Notes: a model not told the origin generated them from the letters alone. Positions 45,049-56,061 are shown, counted from the stretch's first letter. The stretch: 64,000 bases of DNA from Pyrenopolyporus hunteri (GCA_902806595.1 CADCXC010000011.1:930001-994000); one strand, 5' to 3'. Numbers and translations are program-made.

Positions 45049-47850
45049 TTACGGCTGTGTATTGTCCCAGATGCTGGTAGCACCGACTCTATCCTCCCAT
45101 CCTGTCTTCTTCCCGTTATCAACTATCACGTTATATGCTATGCGCTTCTCTTCCCCCTTCCTTAGAAGGAATCCATTATCCTCAAATGCGACGATGATAT
45201 CGTCAGCGTCATCCTTGCCTACACTCACCCAAGTCCACATGCTCGTTCCCTTCTCGGCCCTGACCACAAATTCATTAGCGCTAGAATCGTGCTCGACGAT
45301 TAGTCCGGGGTCTATCAGCGCTGCCGAAGCTAGGGGTGTCGGCGTAAACCAGTTGGTATGCGTGAAAGTCTTCGTTGCCTCGGTATTCGGTGGCTTCCCC
45401 GAAGCTGTCAGGTTCGCCACGAACACGGCATTCTTGGCATCGAAGGCCGGGTCGGACTTCAACTCAGCGATGTCCAAAGTCGCTATCACGGTGGCATTGA
45501 GCCCTCCGATAGTGAACTCTATGTCCCCTGCCCCGCCAGCCGTACCAAGGTCGATTATCTCTCCATCCCAGCCAATCCATCCGAGGCTTGCAGTACCCTT
45601 CACCTCTTCCCAAAGGTCGCTCACCGCGTAGACTTGTAGAATATTGGACGTCAAGTTCCACACTGGCGCAACGATGACGGACTGGTAGATGTCCTTGGCG
45701 ACGTTGTGCAATATCTTCCACCGGCCCTCGTACTCGATACTCGACCACGTCGGCGCCTGCCAGATATCCTCAAGCTGCCAGTATAAGCTTCCCATCTGGT
45801 GCTCGCGTCTCCCGGAGCCGGAGCGGTAGTATTGGATTTGACTCTTGTAGAAGTCGGCCTGGAAGATCTGCGTCGTATGAATCCAGGCGGAGAAGTTGGC
45901 AATTGGATCTACTTTCGACGGTACGGGGTAGTATAACTGCGCGGCTATGGTCATCTGGGACATCCCATGGCTCGATGTCTCATAGTTGGTAGTGTTTGGC
46001 CCCGGAGGGTCGTGGTGGTTCCGAAGAACAATGGTCGAGCTGTTGAAACTTAGGTCCTCTTCGTCGACGGCCTGTCTCCACGAGTTGATGCTTGGCATGC
46101 TGGTGAAGCCAAATTCATTTGCGAACCTCCCCACAGGATAAGTAGATATGTTAAATGATTGAGATGGATCGTAGTTATAGTAGTCAGTATCCCCGTATAT
46201 GGACCCTGGAGTGATGTTCAGATATCTCTCAACGATCGGAACCGGTTCGCTGAAGTTGAGAGACAAATACCCGTTCGTAGTACTGCTCGCTATGTACGAG
46301 ATACTACGTGTATTGGCAAAGAGGGCTGGCACTATTGTTTGCAAAAACAAAGTCTCAAATTGACCCAAGTAATATAAGACCAACTCAGGTGCGACCATTG
46401 AAACGAATAGTGCGATGTATCCCTCTATCTCGTTATTGCCGGCCCACAGAGCTAGAGAAGGGTGGTGGTTAACGCGCCGGGCCTGGTACACGGTCTCTAA
46501 GCGAACGTTTTCGAGGAAGTCTGGGTCGACAGGATAAATGCCGTCCCCGAATTCAAACTCGGACCAAAGTAAAATCCCCATCTCGTCCGCGAGATCGTAC
46601 ATAAAGTCGGGAGAATATGCGCCGCCCGCCCAGACGCGAAGCATGTTCTGATTTCCGGCGATGGCGGAATCGAAGAGCTGCCTGATTCTTTCCGGGGTCA
46701 CACGTGTCCAGAAGGCATCCGGTGGGATGAAGTTGCTGCCCTTGGCGTAGAACGGTTGGCCGTTTACTTCAAAATGCCAATGGTTCCCCGGCGCGATTCC
46801 CCGGGCCTCTTCTTCCTCTGTGACAACACCCTCATTTAGGACGATCGTCCGGAACCCGGTTCGCTTTGTCACCGAGGTCAGAGTCTTGCCTGACTTAGAC
46901 ACTACTTCGATAGTGACGTTGTAAAGGTTCTGCGGACCCAAGCCAGTTGGCCACCACAACTTATAGTTGTCGGGAGAGAGGACTGTGGAGCCGGTAATTA
47001 CGTCCCCATGGTTCGTCACATTTACTAAATCCCCGTTGCCAACTTCTTCTCGGGTAGCGACGTCGACGATGCTGAACCGCATCGTCGCATCCTCCGGTAC
47101 GACACCAATCACATCAATGCTAGCATTTAGGACCCAATTGGCGGTTTGGTCCGGGGGGAGATTGTTCAGCTGACCTTCGCGGTATATATCCAACAGGGTG
47201 TTGCGGACGTGAATCTCATTCTCGCGAAGTTGCACAACCCAGGCCTTCTGCCAGATGCCTGCTGGAGCGAATGCGGGGCCCCAGTCCCAACCAAAATCGG
47301 ATTGCTCCTTTCGGATGAACTCGCGATTTCCTAATTCGAATACGAGTTGAACACCTTCAGGATACGTCTGCTGTCCGGGCTGATTCGCGATTTCCTTGGC
47401 GACCCTAGGAGCGCTAGCGAATTCGACCCGGAGTTCCGGGGAATCAGATTCGCAACGGGACAAGATATCGGTGACGTCGAAAAAGAATTGGAGGAACTGG
47501 TTGTTGGTGCTCGCCACCGATTCCGAGCAGAATGTAACGTTGGCAAATGTGTCAAGGCCGTTAAACAACAGAAAGGTGCTGAGGTTCTCTTCCGTGGATA
47601 ATCCCGAGACCTGGGTAGTGTAGTTCCAGTCAGCCAGGGCAACCCATCGCAGGTCGAAATCGTTAAGGCCGTGGTACGGATCGTCGATCACATCGGACGC
47701 GTATAAATCCAAGTGCACGTGTGATGGGACATGGCCAGGAACTGAGATATTCCTTCCGTCATTTTGAAGAGTCCAGGCTGCATCGGACAGATCGATAACA
47801 TTCGCAGCGCCAGAAGTTAGACCCGCTGAAACGTCAATGGTGAGAGCCAT
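45049..47850 (-). CDS. mndA: beta-mannosidase, glycoside hydrolase family 2
   Basis: An intron-less 933-residue frame from the ATG at 47850. The start of the mature family domain, VIDLSDAAWTLQN…ISVPGHVPSHVHLDL, begins at about residue 18. The sugar-binding and immunoglobulin-like domains follow, then the catalytic barrel with GWDWGPAFAPAGIWQ, the acid/base Glu in LWAGNNE (about residue 474) and the nucleophile Glu in NEFGF (about residue 579). The enzyme removes terminal beta-mannose from manno-oligosaccharides or N-glycans. The size matches fungal secreted type A beta-mannosidases. Many N-x-S/T sequons are present, yet the first 17 residues are not a convincing signal peptide, and an in-frame stop lies just upstream of the ATG. 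An unseen first exon is possible. Confidence 0.93.
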   Translation of the reverse strand: MALTIDVSAGLTSGAANVIDLSDAAWTLQNDGRNISVPGHVPSHVHLDLYASDVIDDPYHGLNDFDLRWVALADWNYTTQVSGLSTEENLSTFLLFNGLDTFANVTFCSESVASTNNQFLQFFFDVTDILSRCESDSPELRVEFASAPRVAKEIANQPGQQTYPEGVQLVFELGNREFIRKEQSDFGWDWGPAFAPAGIWQKAWVVQLRENEIHVRNTLLDIYREGQLNNLPPDQTANWVLNASIDVIGVVPEDATMRFSIVDVATREEVGNGDLVNVTNHGDVITGSTVLSPDNYKLWWPTGLGPQNLYNVTIEVVSKSGKTLTSVTKRTGFRTIVLNEGVVTEEEEARGIAPGNHWHFEVNGQPFYAKGSNFIPPDAFWTRVTPERIRQLFDSAIAGNQNMLRVWAGGAYSPDFMYDLADEMGILLWSEFEFGDGIYPVDPDFLENVRLETVYQARRVNHHPSLALWAGNNEIEGYIALFVSMVAPELVLYYLGQFETLFLQTIVPALFANTRSISYIASSTTNGYLSLNFSEPVPIVERYLNITPGSIYGDTDYYNYDPSQSFNISTYPVGRFANEFGFTSMPSINSWRQAVDEEDLSFNSSTIVLRNHHDPPGPNTTNYETSSHGMSQMTIAAQLYYPVPSKVDPIANFSAWIHTTQIFQADFYKSQIQYYRSGSGRREHQMGSLYWQLEDIWQAPTWSSIEYEGRWKILHNVAKDIYQSVIVAPVWNLTSNILQVYAVSDLWEEVKGTASLGWIGWDGEIIDLGTAGGAGDIEFTIGGLNATVIATLDIAELKSDPAFDAKNAVFVANLTASGKPPNTEATKTFTHTNWFTPTPLASAALIDPGLIVEHDSSANEFVVRAEKGTSMWTWVSVGKDDADDIIVAFEDNGFLLRKGEEKRIAYNVIVDNGKKTGWEDRVGATSIWDNTQP

Positions 47851-49007
47851 GTCGCCGGTTGCCGTGATCTAGAGAGCTGGGAGGACATCGGTGATCTCGA
47901 GGAACAGAAGGCAATATATACTTGACTATGGGATCGAGTAGTTACATACCTAGGTCGTCATTAATTTATTATAGCAGAGATAATTCAGCCTCGGTTGAAA
48001 TCTGCATGGCCCCCTGAACCACGCCGGGGAGATCCCCAAGCTTCGCCACGTTTTTTATGGGCATCATTCCTATTTGATTCAGCGTTCCAACAATGCAACG
48101 GCTACGTACGTCTTCAACCGCAGCAGGACTCTCCATAAGACGCATGACCAGTTAAGACTGAAGAGCATACACCGAAAACGGTATGGGCTGCTTTGGTCAA
48201 CCGAATCCGAAGCTGTTGATACCGCATAGGCCTTTGACGTATAGTTGCCCACCTACTTACCAGGCGCTCAGTCTAATGTAACGGTGACTATACCTAAATT
48301 ATACGATGCCTTACGTATACGGATAAACGGCATATACCTTACGATGTTCGGAAATGGACGCGGCGGTGCCGGACGAGGAGACCGGACTCTCGGAGGCGAT
48401 GGGGAGACCGGGCCTGAGCTCTTGGTACATGGCCTTGATGGCCAAGAGGGTTCTATAAACTAGACATTTTCGGGATTTAGCCGTAGCGTCAGCTACGCCA
48501 AAGTAGATTCATGAGAAGCACTATAAGTAATAAAATACAGCATCGCGCGATTATATTTAAATTATTTTATTTTCAATATGCGGAAGACGAGTGTGATGGT
48601 GACGTCTATTCCCCATACCAAGAATTTGCGACGGCTGATATTTAGCTATGCCAAGCAATTCGCCAGCTGGCCCACCTCAAGACTTACATCATGGCACGCT
48701 AAATTTTTAAGTGGCTTGACACCTAAAAGCTCGCTATAACTTAGCGGATGATCCCGTAGCTTAGGGCCTTTGGCTCGCTATTCTGTACCTAAGGTTAGGG
48801 AGTTGGTAGCATCTGGCAGCTGGCAATAAGCCCTTAGCTGCGTCTACCGTGTACGACTTGAGATATCATAATATAAAATAACATATTTATTTCCCTTTTA
48901 CTCTTAACGAGAGAAAAAAAGGGCAAAAAAGGATAAAGGCAAACCTGTAAAAACAAGAGACGATAGATAGTTCACTAGCCTAACCCATCATTTAAAAAGC
49001 CGCGGCC
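47851..49007. other. intergenic region
   Basis: It lies between the divergent beta-mannosidase and the hypothetical protein gene. A perfect 6-bp-stem inverted repeat (CGTAGC, 4-base loop, GCTACG) is at about 48482–48498. Purine-rich tracts precede the start at 49008. No exon is supported. Confidence 0.45.
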
Positions 49008-50594
49008 ATGTCTTCCCACGGGATCCCCGAGGTGTTGATGAAGAAAGTGGACGAATATGTCGACTCACTCGCCCCCCAGATTCAACCCCGCATTACCACG
49101 GAGCTAGAGGTTTTCCAGCAGAAGACCGTTGATGCTTTAGAGACACAAGTCATCGATGCATTCCGCTCCCTTTTCAATCGGGATGGGGATACCCCTCCAG
49201 GAGCAGGAAGGAGTCTAGATGATGCGATTCCAAATGCTTACGGCGGCCAATCTCTGCCTTTCGCCAACGAGATCGCCGGTTTCATAGGCAACTTCAGCAA
49301 GATCACCGATGAGACAAGCGATGACCTGCGCGAAATATTCAACCTCACCGAATCCCGCACCGGCCCTAGCGACACCCGGTCCCTCGGAGAAGACCACTCC
49401 GACTCCTCGCAGCGAGTCCGAGGCTTCCTCTCCGCCGCCGTCAACGTCGTCCAGGACCACCTGGATAGCAGCCACGGCGACAGGATTCCGGGCGGCCAGA
49501 AATTCGAGCTAGACGGCCTTCTCGGGGTGCTCACCAGCAGCGTCAAGGACGTGGCGCGCAGCCCGGAGGACACGGCGCGCCGCATCAGCCCCGAGATCAA
49601 GGAGAAGGTCGCCTCGAAGCTGCGCGAGCAGCACGCGCCCATCGCCGAGCAGTTCACCCGTATCGCGCTGGACCACATCAAGCGCTGGCTGCGCGGCAAC
49701 ACGAGCACCCGCGACCTCGGCGACGGCGCCAGGGGCGAGATCGAGGACCACGTCAAGGATATCGTGAAGGGAATTGGGGGCCTGTTCGGGCACAAGAAGG
49801 ATCACGGCGAGGGGTCCTCGAGAGGCCTCGGCGACCGCGATGGTCCCGCCGGCGAGGGAGACTCCGGCAGCAGCGGCGGCTTCTCCAAGATCATAAGCGA
49901 AAAGCTAAGCACCGGTCTGGCTAGAGTCCACAGGGAAGTCCGCCTCGAGTTCCGTAAAGTGTTGGGTGGTATCGAGAAGCAGCTATTCGAACTTCTCCCC
50001 GATGAGCTGCAGGGTCCTCTCGAGAAGATCCTCGGTGGCAATCCCTTCGACTCGCAGCTTGAGCGCGACGCCGGACCCCAGGCAGATCGCGGCTTCGGTG
50101 ATGATATAAAGACCAAGCTAGTCAACAAGGTCCGCAGCCTCGTCCGAAAGGTGCAGGAAATGTTACGCGAGAGTATTCTCGGTGTCGTGAACGGAGGCCA
50201 TCGCAAATTCGAGCGCGAGAGCTGGTTTTTCGTGCAGAACATAGTCGAGCAGAAGGTGCAGAGGTACTTGCCCAAGGTGAAGATCACCGTACCGGACGAT
50301 ATCGGAAACGAGGGTGTGAGCATAGGGGCGCCGGAGCCCGGTCCGCAGCACGGCGGTGGCGGTCAGTTCGTACCTCCTCCTCCGCCTCCTCCACAATACG
50401 GACACCAGCAAGACCATCAGACGGATCATCATCAGCACCAGTACCAGCCTCACCAAGAATATCGACCAGACCAATACCAGCCGCATCAACAGAGTTATCC
50501 CCCTCCGCCAGGCCAGTACCACCAACCCCAGAGCTACCAGCAGGGTCAAGACTATCAAGGTAACCAATGGCATGGCCAGAATCCGCCATACTGA
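49008..50594 (+). CDS. hypothetical protein with Gln/His/Pro-rich tail
   Basis: An intron-less frame of 528 residues with ATG in the context GCCATGT. Residues 1–60 form an amphipathic helical region (VLMKKVDEYVDSL…). Residues 60–420 are mostly charged, helical and hydrophilic, with Gly/Asp/Ser-rich linkers near 255–300. There is no signal peptide, membrane segment or cofactor motif. From about residue 450 to the end the protein is a low-complexity Pro, Gln, His and Tyr tail with a seven-proline run and repeated HQ, YQ and QP pairs. The tail may be prone to self-association. I do not recognise the family. The GC-rich codon use in the middle argues for a real, expressed gene. Confidence 0.75.
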   Translation: MSSHGIPEVLMKKVDEYVDSLAPQIQPRITTELEVFQQKTVDALETQVIDAFRSLFNRDGDTPPGAGRSLDDAIPNAYGGQSLPFANEIAGFIGNFSKITDETSDDLREIFNLTESRTGPSDTRSLGEDHSDSSQRVRGFLSAAVNVVQDHLDSSHGDRIPGGQKFELDGLLGVLTSSVKDVARSPEDTARRISPEIKEKVASKLREQHAPIAEQFTRIALDHIKRWLRGNTSTRDLGDGARGEIEDHVKDIVKGIGGLFGHKKDHGEGSSRGLGDRDGPAGEGDSGSSGGFSKIISEKLSTGLARVHREVRLEFRKVLGGIEKQLFELLPDELQGPLEKILGGNPFDSQLERDAGPQADRGFGDDIKTKLVNKVRSLVRKVQEMLRESILGVVNGGHRKFERESWFFVQNIVEQKVQRYLPKVKITVPDDIGNEGVSIGAPEPGPQHGGGGQFVPPPPPPPQYGHQQDHQTDHHQHQYQPHQEYRPDQYQPHQQSYPPPPGQYHQPQSYQQGQDYQGNQWHGQNPPY

Positions 50595-51917
50595 TCCCCG
50601 TACCTCAGGAGGCCTCTTTTCATCTCTTCTAGGCATTGAAGGTATCTGCGAGAAAGCATACTTACAAGATATCATCTCCCATACGAGACCTCTCTAGTCC
50701 ACATAAGGGGCAGGATAAATCAGGGGTGCAGTGCAACATAGGTACGCAGGTGCATTCGTAAGCTTAGCCATCGCCAAGATACATCTCGGTCCGTTTACGC
50801 TGTCCAATGTCAGGCTGGGGTTACTCGTAAGCCCTACCCGTTCATAGGAAAGAGGTAGCCCCTTTTCGAGTCACTCGCCGCCATGACCGGCAAGTTTTAT
50901 GGAGAGAGGCTCATCAACGGCATGTATATCTACAGCGACACCAGTGTCTAGAGCAGAAATACCTGCCAGTGACATAGACTATGGTAGGACCGTGTATGTC
51001 AGTGTCCTCATGGCGTGTGAACATAGGATAGGAAATCTACTCCAAGGAGTGGTCATGATTGTATCCCGGTAGCTGTCAGACATTCACAATAACCGCAAGG
51101 GAATAATGTAGATGGGAATATTGTCGTAGGTTGCCATTAGTTGAAGCATGTTAATGTAGTCCACACTGTATGATGATGTGCGCACCAGGATAACACGAGG
51201 GTAACATATTCCCATATCCACCCAATCCAAATTCCGTTCCCGTATCCCTGATATCCAAAACCCATTTCCATATCCATCGACCCCAAATCCAGGGGGACCT
51301 TATAGCCAAGGCGTACCCTATTCAATCCCACCTTTCCCATTTCCCGTCCGTGTAAAATCGGCGATGAGCCTCCCTCAGCTCATCCAGGCTCCCTCAATCC
51401 ACGTCATCGTCAAGCCTGATTCTATCGTCCTCCGATTGGGGCCCTAGCATCGGGTGCCTAGGCCTCCGAACGCCCACGCCTTAGCGAGGGCCGAATATCC
51501 GGTAAAAATTGCGGGGTGCCTCGGTGTGAAGCATCTCATGTGATGACGTCTCTGGTTGAATTCAAACCCGAGGTTCCATTATTTCGTAGTCGACCATCAA
51601 AATTCGCTTCTCTGAGCGCTAGATTTCTCTCTAGGTCAACTGCTGCTACCGAAGCACCAAAGCGATCGTTTACGTACCAGAGGAATCCTACTTTCATTGG
51701 GTAATAACCTCTGCTGGCCATATTCGATTCCTCGCCTTTCTAATCCGTGGGAGTAGGTTGTCGTAGGTGTGGTGGAATATGTTGTAGTTCTATGGTTTGT
51801 GGACCCCCGTCGCGAAAAGTATGGTTCTCACGATACCGTGGTGAGAAGTGGCTCGGTGCTCTTTTTGAGAGTTTCTATGGGCGCACTGGTTTAATTAGAG
51901 GAGACAGACGCTGATGT
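50595..51917. other. intergenic region with a degenerate hexamer repeat
   Basis: No supported exon. From about 51195 to 51300 the plus strand shows diverged copies of CCATATCC and CCCAATCC-type units, which give an artificial Gly/Tyr-rich frame on the minus strand. Confidence 0.45.
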
Positions 51918-52896
51918 CTAGATAGATCTGCTCGCTACAGTGCTCCACGAAACTGTCGGAGCTTTATTTTCTATGTCGGCGGCGGAACCTGGGCCTTTTG
52001 TCGAGGGCCAAGAGGGCAGACCAGCAGGTGCTGGTTTCGCGGCTTTGGAATTTCTGGAGGCGTTGGTAGAGTCGGTGAGGTTGGTGCCCGGAGAAGCCGA
52101 AAGGGGCCTCGAAGCGCTCCGGTCCGTTGGCTTCCCGGGTTGGCGAGGTTGGAGCATTTCGATTACCCTATGGTCTTTCCAGCGGTTGATGAAGTTCTTG
52201 TGCTGCCCCATGTGGCCGAGAAGATCCTTCAGACTATCCTGGGTCATCCGTAACGTCTCTTGAGCCTTATCAAACCTAATAAGTGTTGATGAAGGGACTA
52301 CGAAGACGTTAGGAGTGTAGACCCAGGAAGTCTTCGGTTTGGGGAAGTTCCCTCCTTTGAGTTGGAGGTACTTTTGCCTGTTGTTGGGCCTCTCCGAACC
52401 TTCGAATGCCCGAAAGGCATGTCTCTGTTTCCGGGAGTGGCATGGTTGCCGCCAGGGCGGAAGATGGCCGTTTCCCTCTCCGGAGCTGTAGGCTGAGACT
52501 GTGGTGATTACACAGTGCCTGTCGTCTTCGGAGTGCTCCAAGACTTGAAATACCAAAGTTAGCTATTACACGCTTAAGCCACGAATCCAAGTTTTTCAAG
52601 AGCCATTTCGAACACACAAAAAGAAGGGACCGGGGGCGGGGGGGAATCCGGAGAAAGTTACAAGTCCACATATAAGAGGCAAGGGGGAAGTGAGATAATT
52701 GTGAATATAACGTACTAATTACAGGATGCTTTGTGGCACCTCCGGGCATGTAGTTATTTCGAATCAAGCTATCGTATTCCTTCCAGTCGAAGTCGTCGAC
52801 GCTCTTAAGGAAGGCGATATCTCCATCTTGCCAGCTGGGTATCTTAGGTTGTTTGAATTCCCGGCTATACGGCCGACAGCGTCTGGTGGAATTCAT
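51918..52896 (-). CDS. hypothetical protein, two exons
   Basis: Exons 52716–52896 and 51918–52543 with a 172-bp intron (donor GTACGT, CTAAC branch site, acceptor AAG) give 268 residues. The junction restores KHPVIILEHSEDDRHCVIT, which reads as continuous globular protein. The N-terminus (MNSTRRCRPYSREF) is basic. A segment near residues 80–190 includes SWVYTPNVFVVPSSTL and appears folded. The last 70 residues are Ser/Pro/Ala-rich and probably disordered. The longer frame upstream of the ATG contains an AT-repeat-encoded isoleucine run and is not taken as coding. No domain is recognised. Confidence 0.65.
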
Positions 52897-54727
52897 TTTA
52901 GAGGATGTTCGGAGAAATAAGATGTATATATATAAAATAATAATAATAATAATACGTCGTTTGGGGTAGGTCGCAGGACTGCTGAGGAAGCTGACGGATA
53001 TCTGGTGGCGGGAGGGAGATTTGTAGGACACAATGGAGAGAAAAGAAGGAAAAAGTAGAAGAACGTGTTTGTAAACAAAACGCGTATTATGTGCGTCCGA
53101 GACGAAAAGGCTTCAAAGTTTATTTAGGTATCTAGGTTACCCGTATTAGCCCTAGGGTAATAGCTTTCGAAGGCGCGGGCTATTCTGGTAGTTTATATTG
53201 TTCCAAGCAGGACACGGCCGCGCCAGCGTAACTTTATTTATCTCTATAGTACTGTTTTCATTTACGCATATCAGACGGCCTACGAAGGAGCGCTCGCTGT
53301 GAGCAGTGGTCATAACTTAGGTAGATTCGTCATATAAGCCGTATTTCAGTTGCGTCTAAGGTCGCTGTACCCACAGAATATAGGATATTATCTATGGTGT
53401 TTATTCAGCATATTGTTCAATTAATATACTACTGTAAATCATCCCTTTCGAATTTGGCCTGTGTGGAGCTATTAGGTTTATTCGAATCTAAGTTAGGAGC
53501 AGTTTTGGAATATTTATATGGTTGCTTACTCTCCTATGGCTCGGGGTGACTCGTAGATTAGGTAGGTAGGTAGGTAGGTATAAATCTCGTCATATAGAAC
53601 GTTGTCATAGAAATAGGTCGGTTAGAGATCCTATCATCCCTAGGCCACGAGCTCGAGAATAGTATTCCTTGGATTATCTGGGGATATGTGCCCGTGTAGA
53701 GACTTAAATATGCTCCGAGATCTAAGCTTGCCATTGACTATACTGCCTACAAACATCAAACGGGCACCCCGTAAATGCGTACCAGTTAACTTTTACGCAA
53801 ACATATGCCGACCGCTACCCCTTGACAGGCTTAAAACCAATATATATCTAAAAGTACATCCGGAGGTGAGAAACGAAATATAGAAATCGTTTCAAAAGGA
53901 GGGCTTTATCCGGTAACTCGTCAGCCAATGAGCGTCAATGCACTTGTTCAACGAGCCAACACGAGAGAATCAGTTTCAAAAGGAATACGAAACGACCGTG
54001 AAACTACGCTTTTTCATACGAAAAGCGCTGAGACCCCTTCTGGACTCATCGTACATATTCTTTGTAACTGAATAGATATGTATGATCCTTATTACTTCAC
54101 GGATTCAAGATTTATATACCTACATGTGTTCAGCCAATCAGACTCAAGCTCAAGAGCTTTGTACTCGCACCTATAATAGGTACCTGTAGATATAGGGACA
54201 TGTGAAGACAAGCCCGAAGAGTATCTATCGATAAGATAGGTATCTTATCTCATCCGTCATCCCAACCGCAAACGTCCCCGTCCCCCCACTATGATGCATT
54301 TAATAATGGATTCTATAGACATCCACGAAGAACCGTCGATTCCGAACCGGCTTTATATTAACCTAGGCGCTTAGATACCGAATGACTCTTCTTCTCATAT
54401 TATAAATAGATTCGGGATATAATAATCACATAGACCCTAATAATCGCGTTCCCGTACACTCTATCTATATCTATACGTATCTGCTCGTTATACTTCACCC
54501 CCACGGGATAACCCACCGTCCAGACGCCCTTTTGTATACAGCTGAAAAAGAACCCCCGCCGTCCGTCGCAACGGATCCCTGCCACAAATCTGAGACAATA
54601 AAAAGCCTAAGCCGCCCTACAAACGCCCATCAGCACGAACGCCATCCGACCTAATCTAACCCAACCCAGCCCAATCGATACCTCCTGAACCTTGACTAAA
54701 GTAAGCGTTGGATCCTGAGAGAACGCC
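52897..54727. other. AT-rich intergenic region
   Basis: No exon supported. Contains an AATAAT microsatellite near 52935–52955 and a GGTA run at 53558–53580. The right end should hold the riboflavin kinase promoter. Confidence 0.45.
53558..53580. repeat. GGTA tandem repeat
   Basis: Five tandem GGTA units in AT-rich intergenic DNA. Same family of motif as the runs near 17741, 20280 and 34515. Confidence 0.75.
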
Positions 54728-55522
54728 ATGGCCACACAGGACCGCCCGCGGATCCTGTACCCGGACTCGGGTCCAGAACCCCCGTTCCCACTGCGCATGG
54801 AGGGCACCGTGATATCGGGCTTCGGCCGCGGGTCCAAGGAGCTAGGCATCCCCACGGCGAACCTGCCCGTGGACGAGGCCGCCACGCCGTGGATCTCAGA
54901 CGCGAAGTCCGGCGTCTATTTCGGCTATGCCGCGCTGGCCCTGCCGCCGTCGCATCCCGACCGCGAAAGCCAGAATAACTACCGGCACCGGTCGAACCCG
55001 CGCGCCCCCGCCGACGCCTTCCCGCCTTCCCACCCGCCGCCTCCTCGCACGACAGTAACGTCCGTGAGCACCGCGTCTGAGACGTTTCCTTCGCTGTCGT
55101 CTTCGTCTACGACGTCGGGCCCTTCGCTCGCCACGAAGGAAGACCCCCAGCCGTCAGCTACTCCCTCCTCCCAACCCGAAGATACGACGGCGGAAGCGGC
55201 AGGAAAGAAGCGCTGGCAGATCTACCCGATGGTCATGTCGATCGGGTATAACCCGTTCTACGGGAACACGACGCGGTCGGCCGAGGTGCACGTGCTACGG
55301 TCGTTCAAGGCCGACTTCTACGGGGCGCCGATGCGGCTCCTGATCCTCGGCTTTGTGCGCGAGGAGAAAAACTACGCTTCGCTCGACGCCCTCGTCGAAG
55401 ACATCAACATCGATTGCGAAGTCGCCCGCAGCAGTCTCGCTCGCCCCGCCTGGACCCCGCGCGAGGGGACCGTCGACGGCGGCGCTGGCGAGTTTGACGG
55501 CTCCTGGCTGGTTAGGGATTAA
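54728..55522 (+). CDS. FMN1: riboflavin kinase
   Basis: An intron-less 264-residue frame. The flavokinase fold is clear: MEGTVISGFGRGSKELGIPTANL (with the PTAN metal and nucleotide motif at residues 42–45), SGVYFGYA, then YPMVMSIGYNPFYGNT (near residues 166–181), AEVHVLRSFKADFYGAP and LGFVREEKNYASLDAL with its conserved Glu. The enzyme phosphorylates riboflavin to FMN with ATP. Residues about 72–162 are a Ser/Thr/Pro-rich insertion between the strands after GVYFGY and before the YPMVMS core; it looks disordered. There is no mitochondrial presequence. In this window it complements RIB3, and FMN is the cofactor of the complex I 51 kDa subunit encoded here. Confidence 0.95.
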   Translation: MATQDRPRILYPDSGPEPPFPLRMEGTVISGFGRGSKELGIPTANLPVDEAATPWISDAKSGVYFGYAALALPPSHPDRESQNNYRHRSNPRAPADAFPPSHPPPPRTTVTSVSTASETFPSLSSSSTTSGPSLATKEDPQPSATPSSQPEDTTAEAAGKKRWQIYPMVMSIGYNPFYGNTTRSAEVHVLRSFKADFYGAPMRLLILGFVREEKNYASLDALVEDINIDCEVARSSLARPAWTPREGTVDGGAGEFDGSWLVRD

Positions 55523-56061
55523 TACATATCTCCTTTTCCCCCTACGCATACCCAAGGTAGATTTTGGTACTTGGGTACTTGGGCACGAGACACTGGCGAT
55601 TCGATTCTTGGAATTTTGGAGGGTAGAGCGGTTAGGAGGGGTCGGGTTGTCCGAATTGGCCCGAGGCTCGATTGTCCAAAAATCCTAGATGCTTCTGACA
55701 CGTGAGATCCTACCTGATTAGACAGAGTTATTCCCTATAGAGTCCGGTTGACAAAGGCGGCCCATTGGGCGGGCGTTCGATATGGGTGGCGTACGGCTTT
55801 GATATCGCAATAGACAAATGAAATTCATGGTCCTTGGTTGTAGAACCGATTTTGAACCCATATTCTATACCATATCTATCCTATATATAAGACCGGAGAT
55901 AACATGCAGATTGACCAGCTCCCATTGGGAGAAGAGCTCTCAAATAAGAGCTCCGTCCAGAACGCCACCCATGCTGTATTGTAGGTTCGTGAACCAAGAA
56001 GTGTAGTAATCCAAAAGAACATGCACGCATCTATACCATGTATCTACAACCGAGCAGGTTC
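55523..56061. other. convergent intergenic region
   Basis: It lies between the 3' ends of FMN1 and the AcuK-type gene. No exon or RNA gene recognised. Confidence 0.5.

Noticed and set aside
52897..53031. N-terminal extension of the two-exon hypothetical protein with an Ile run
   Set aside because: The Ile run is encoded by an AATAAT microsatellite. The ATG at 52896 gives a sensible start.
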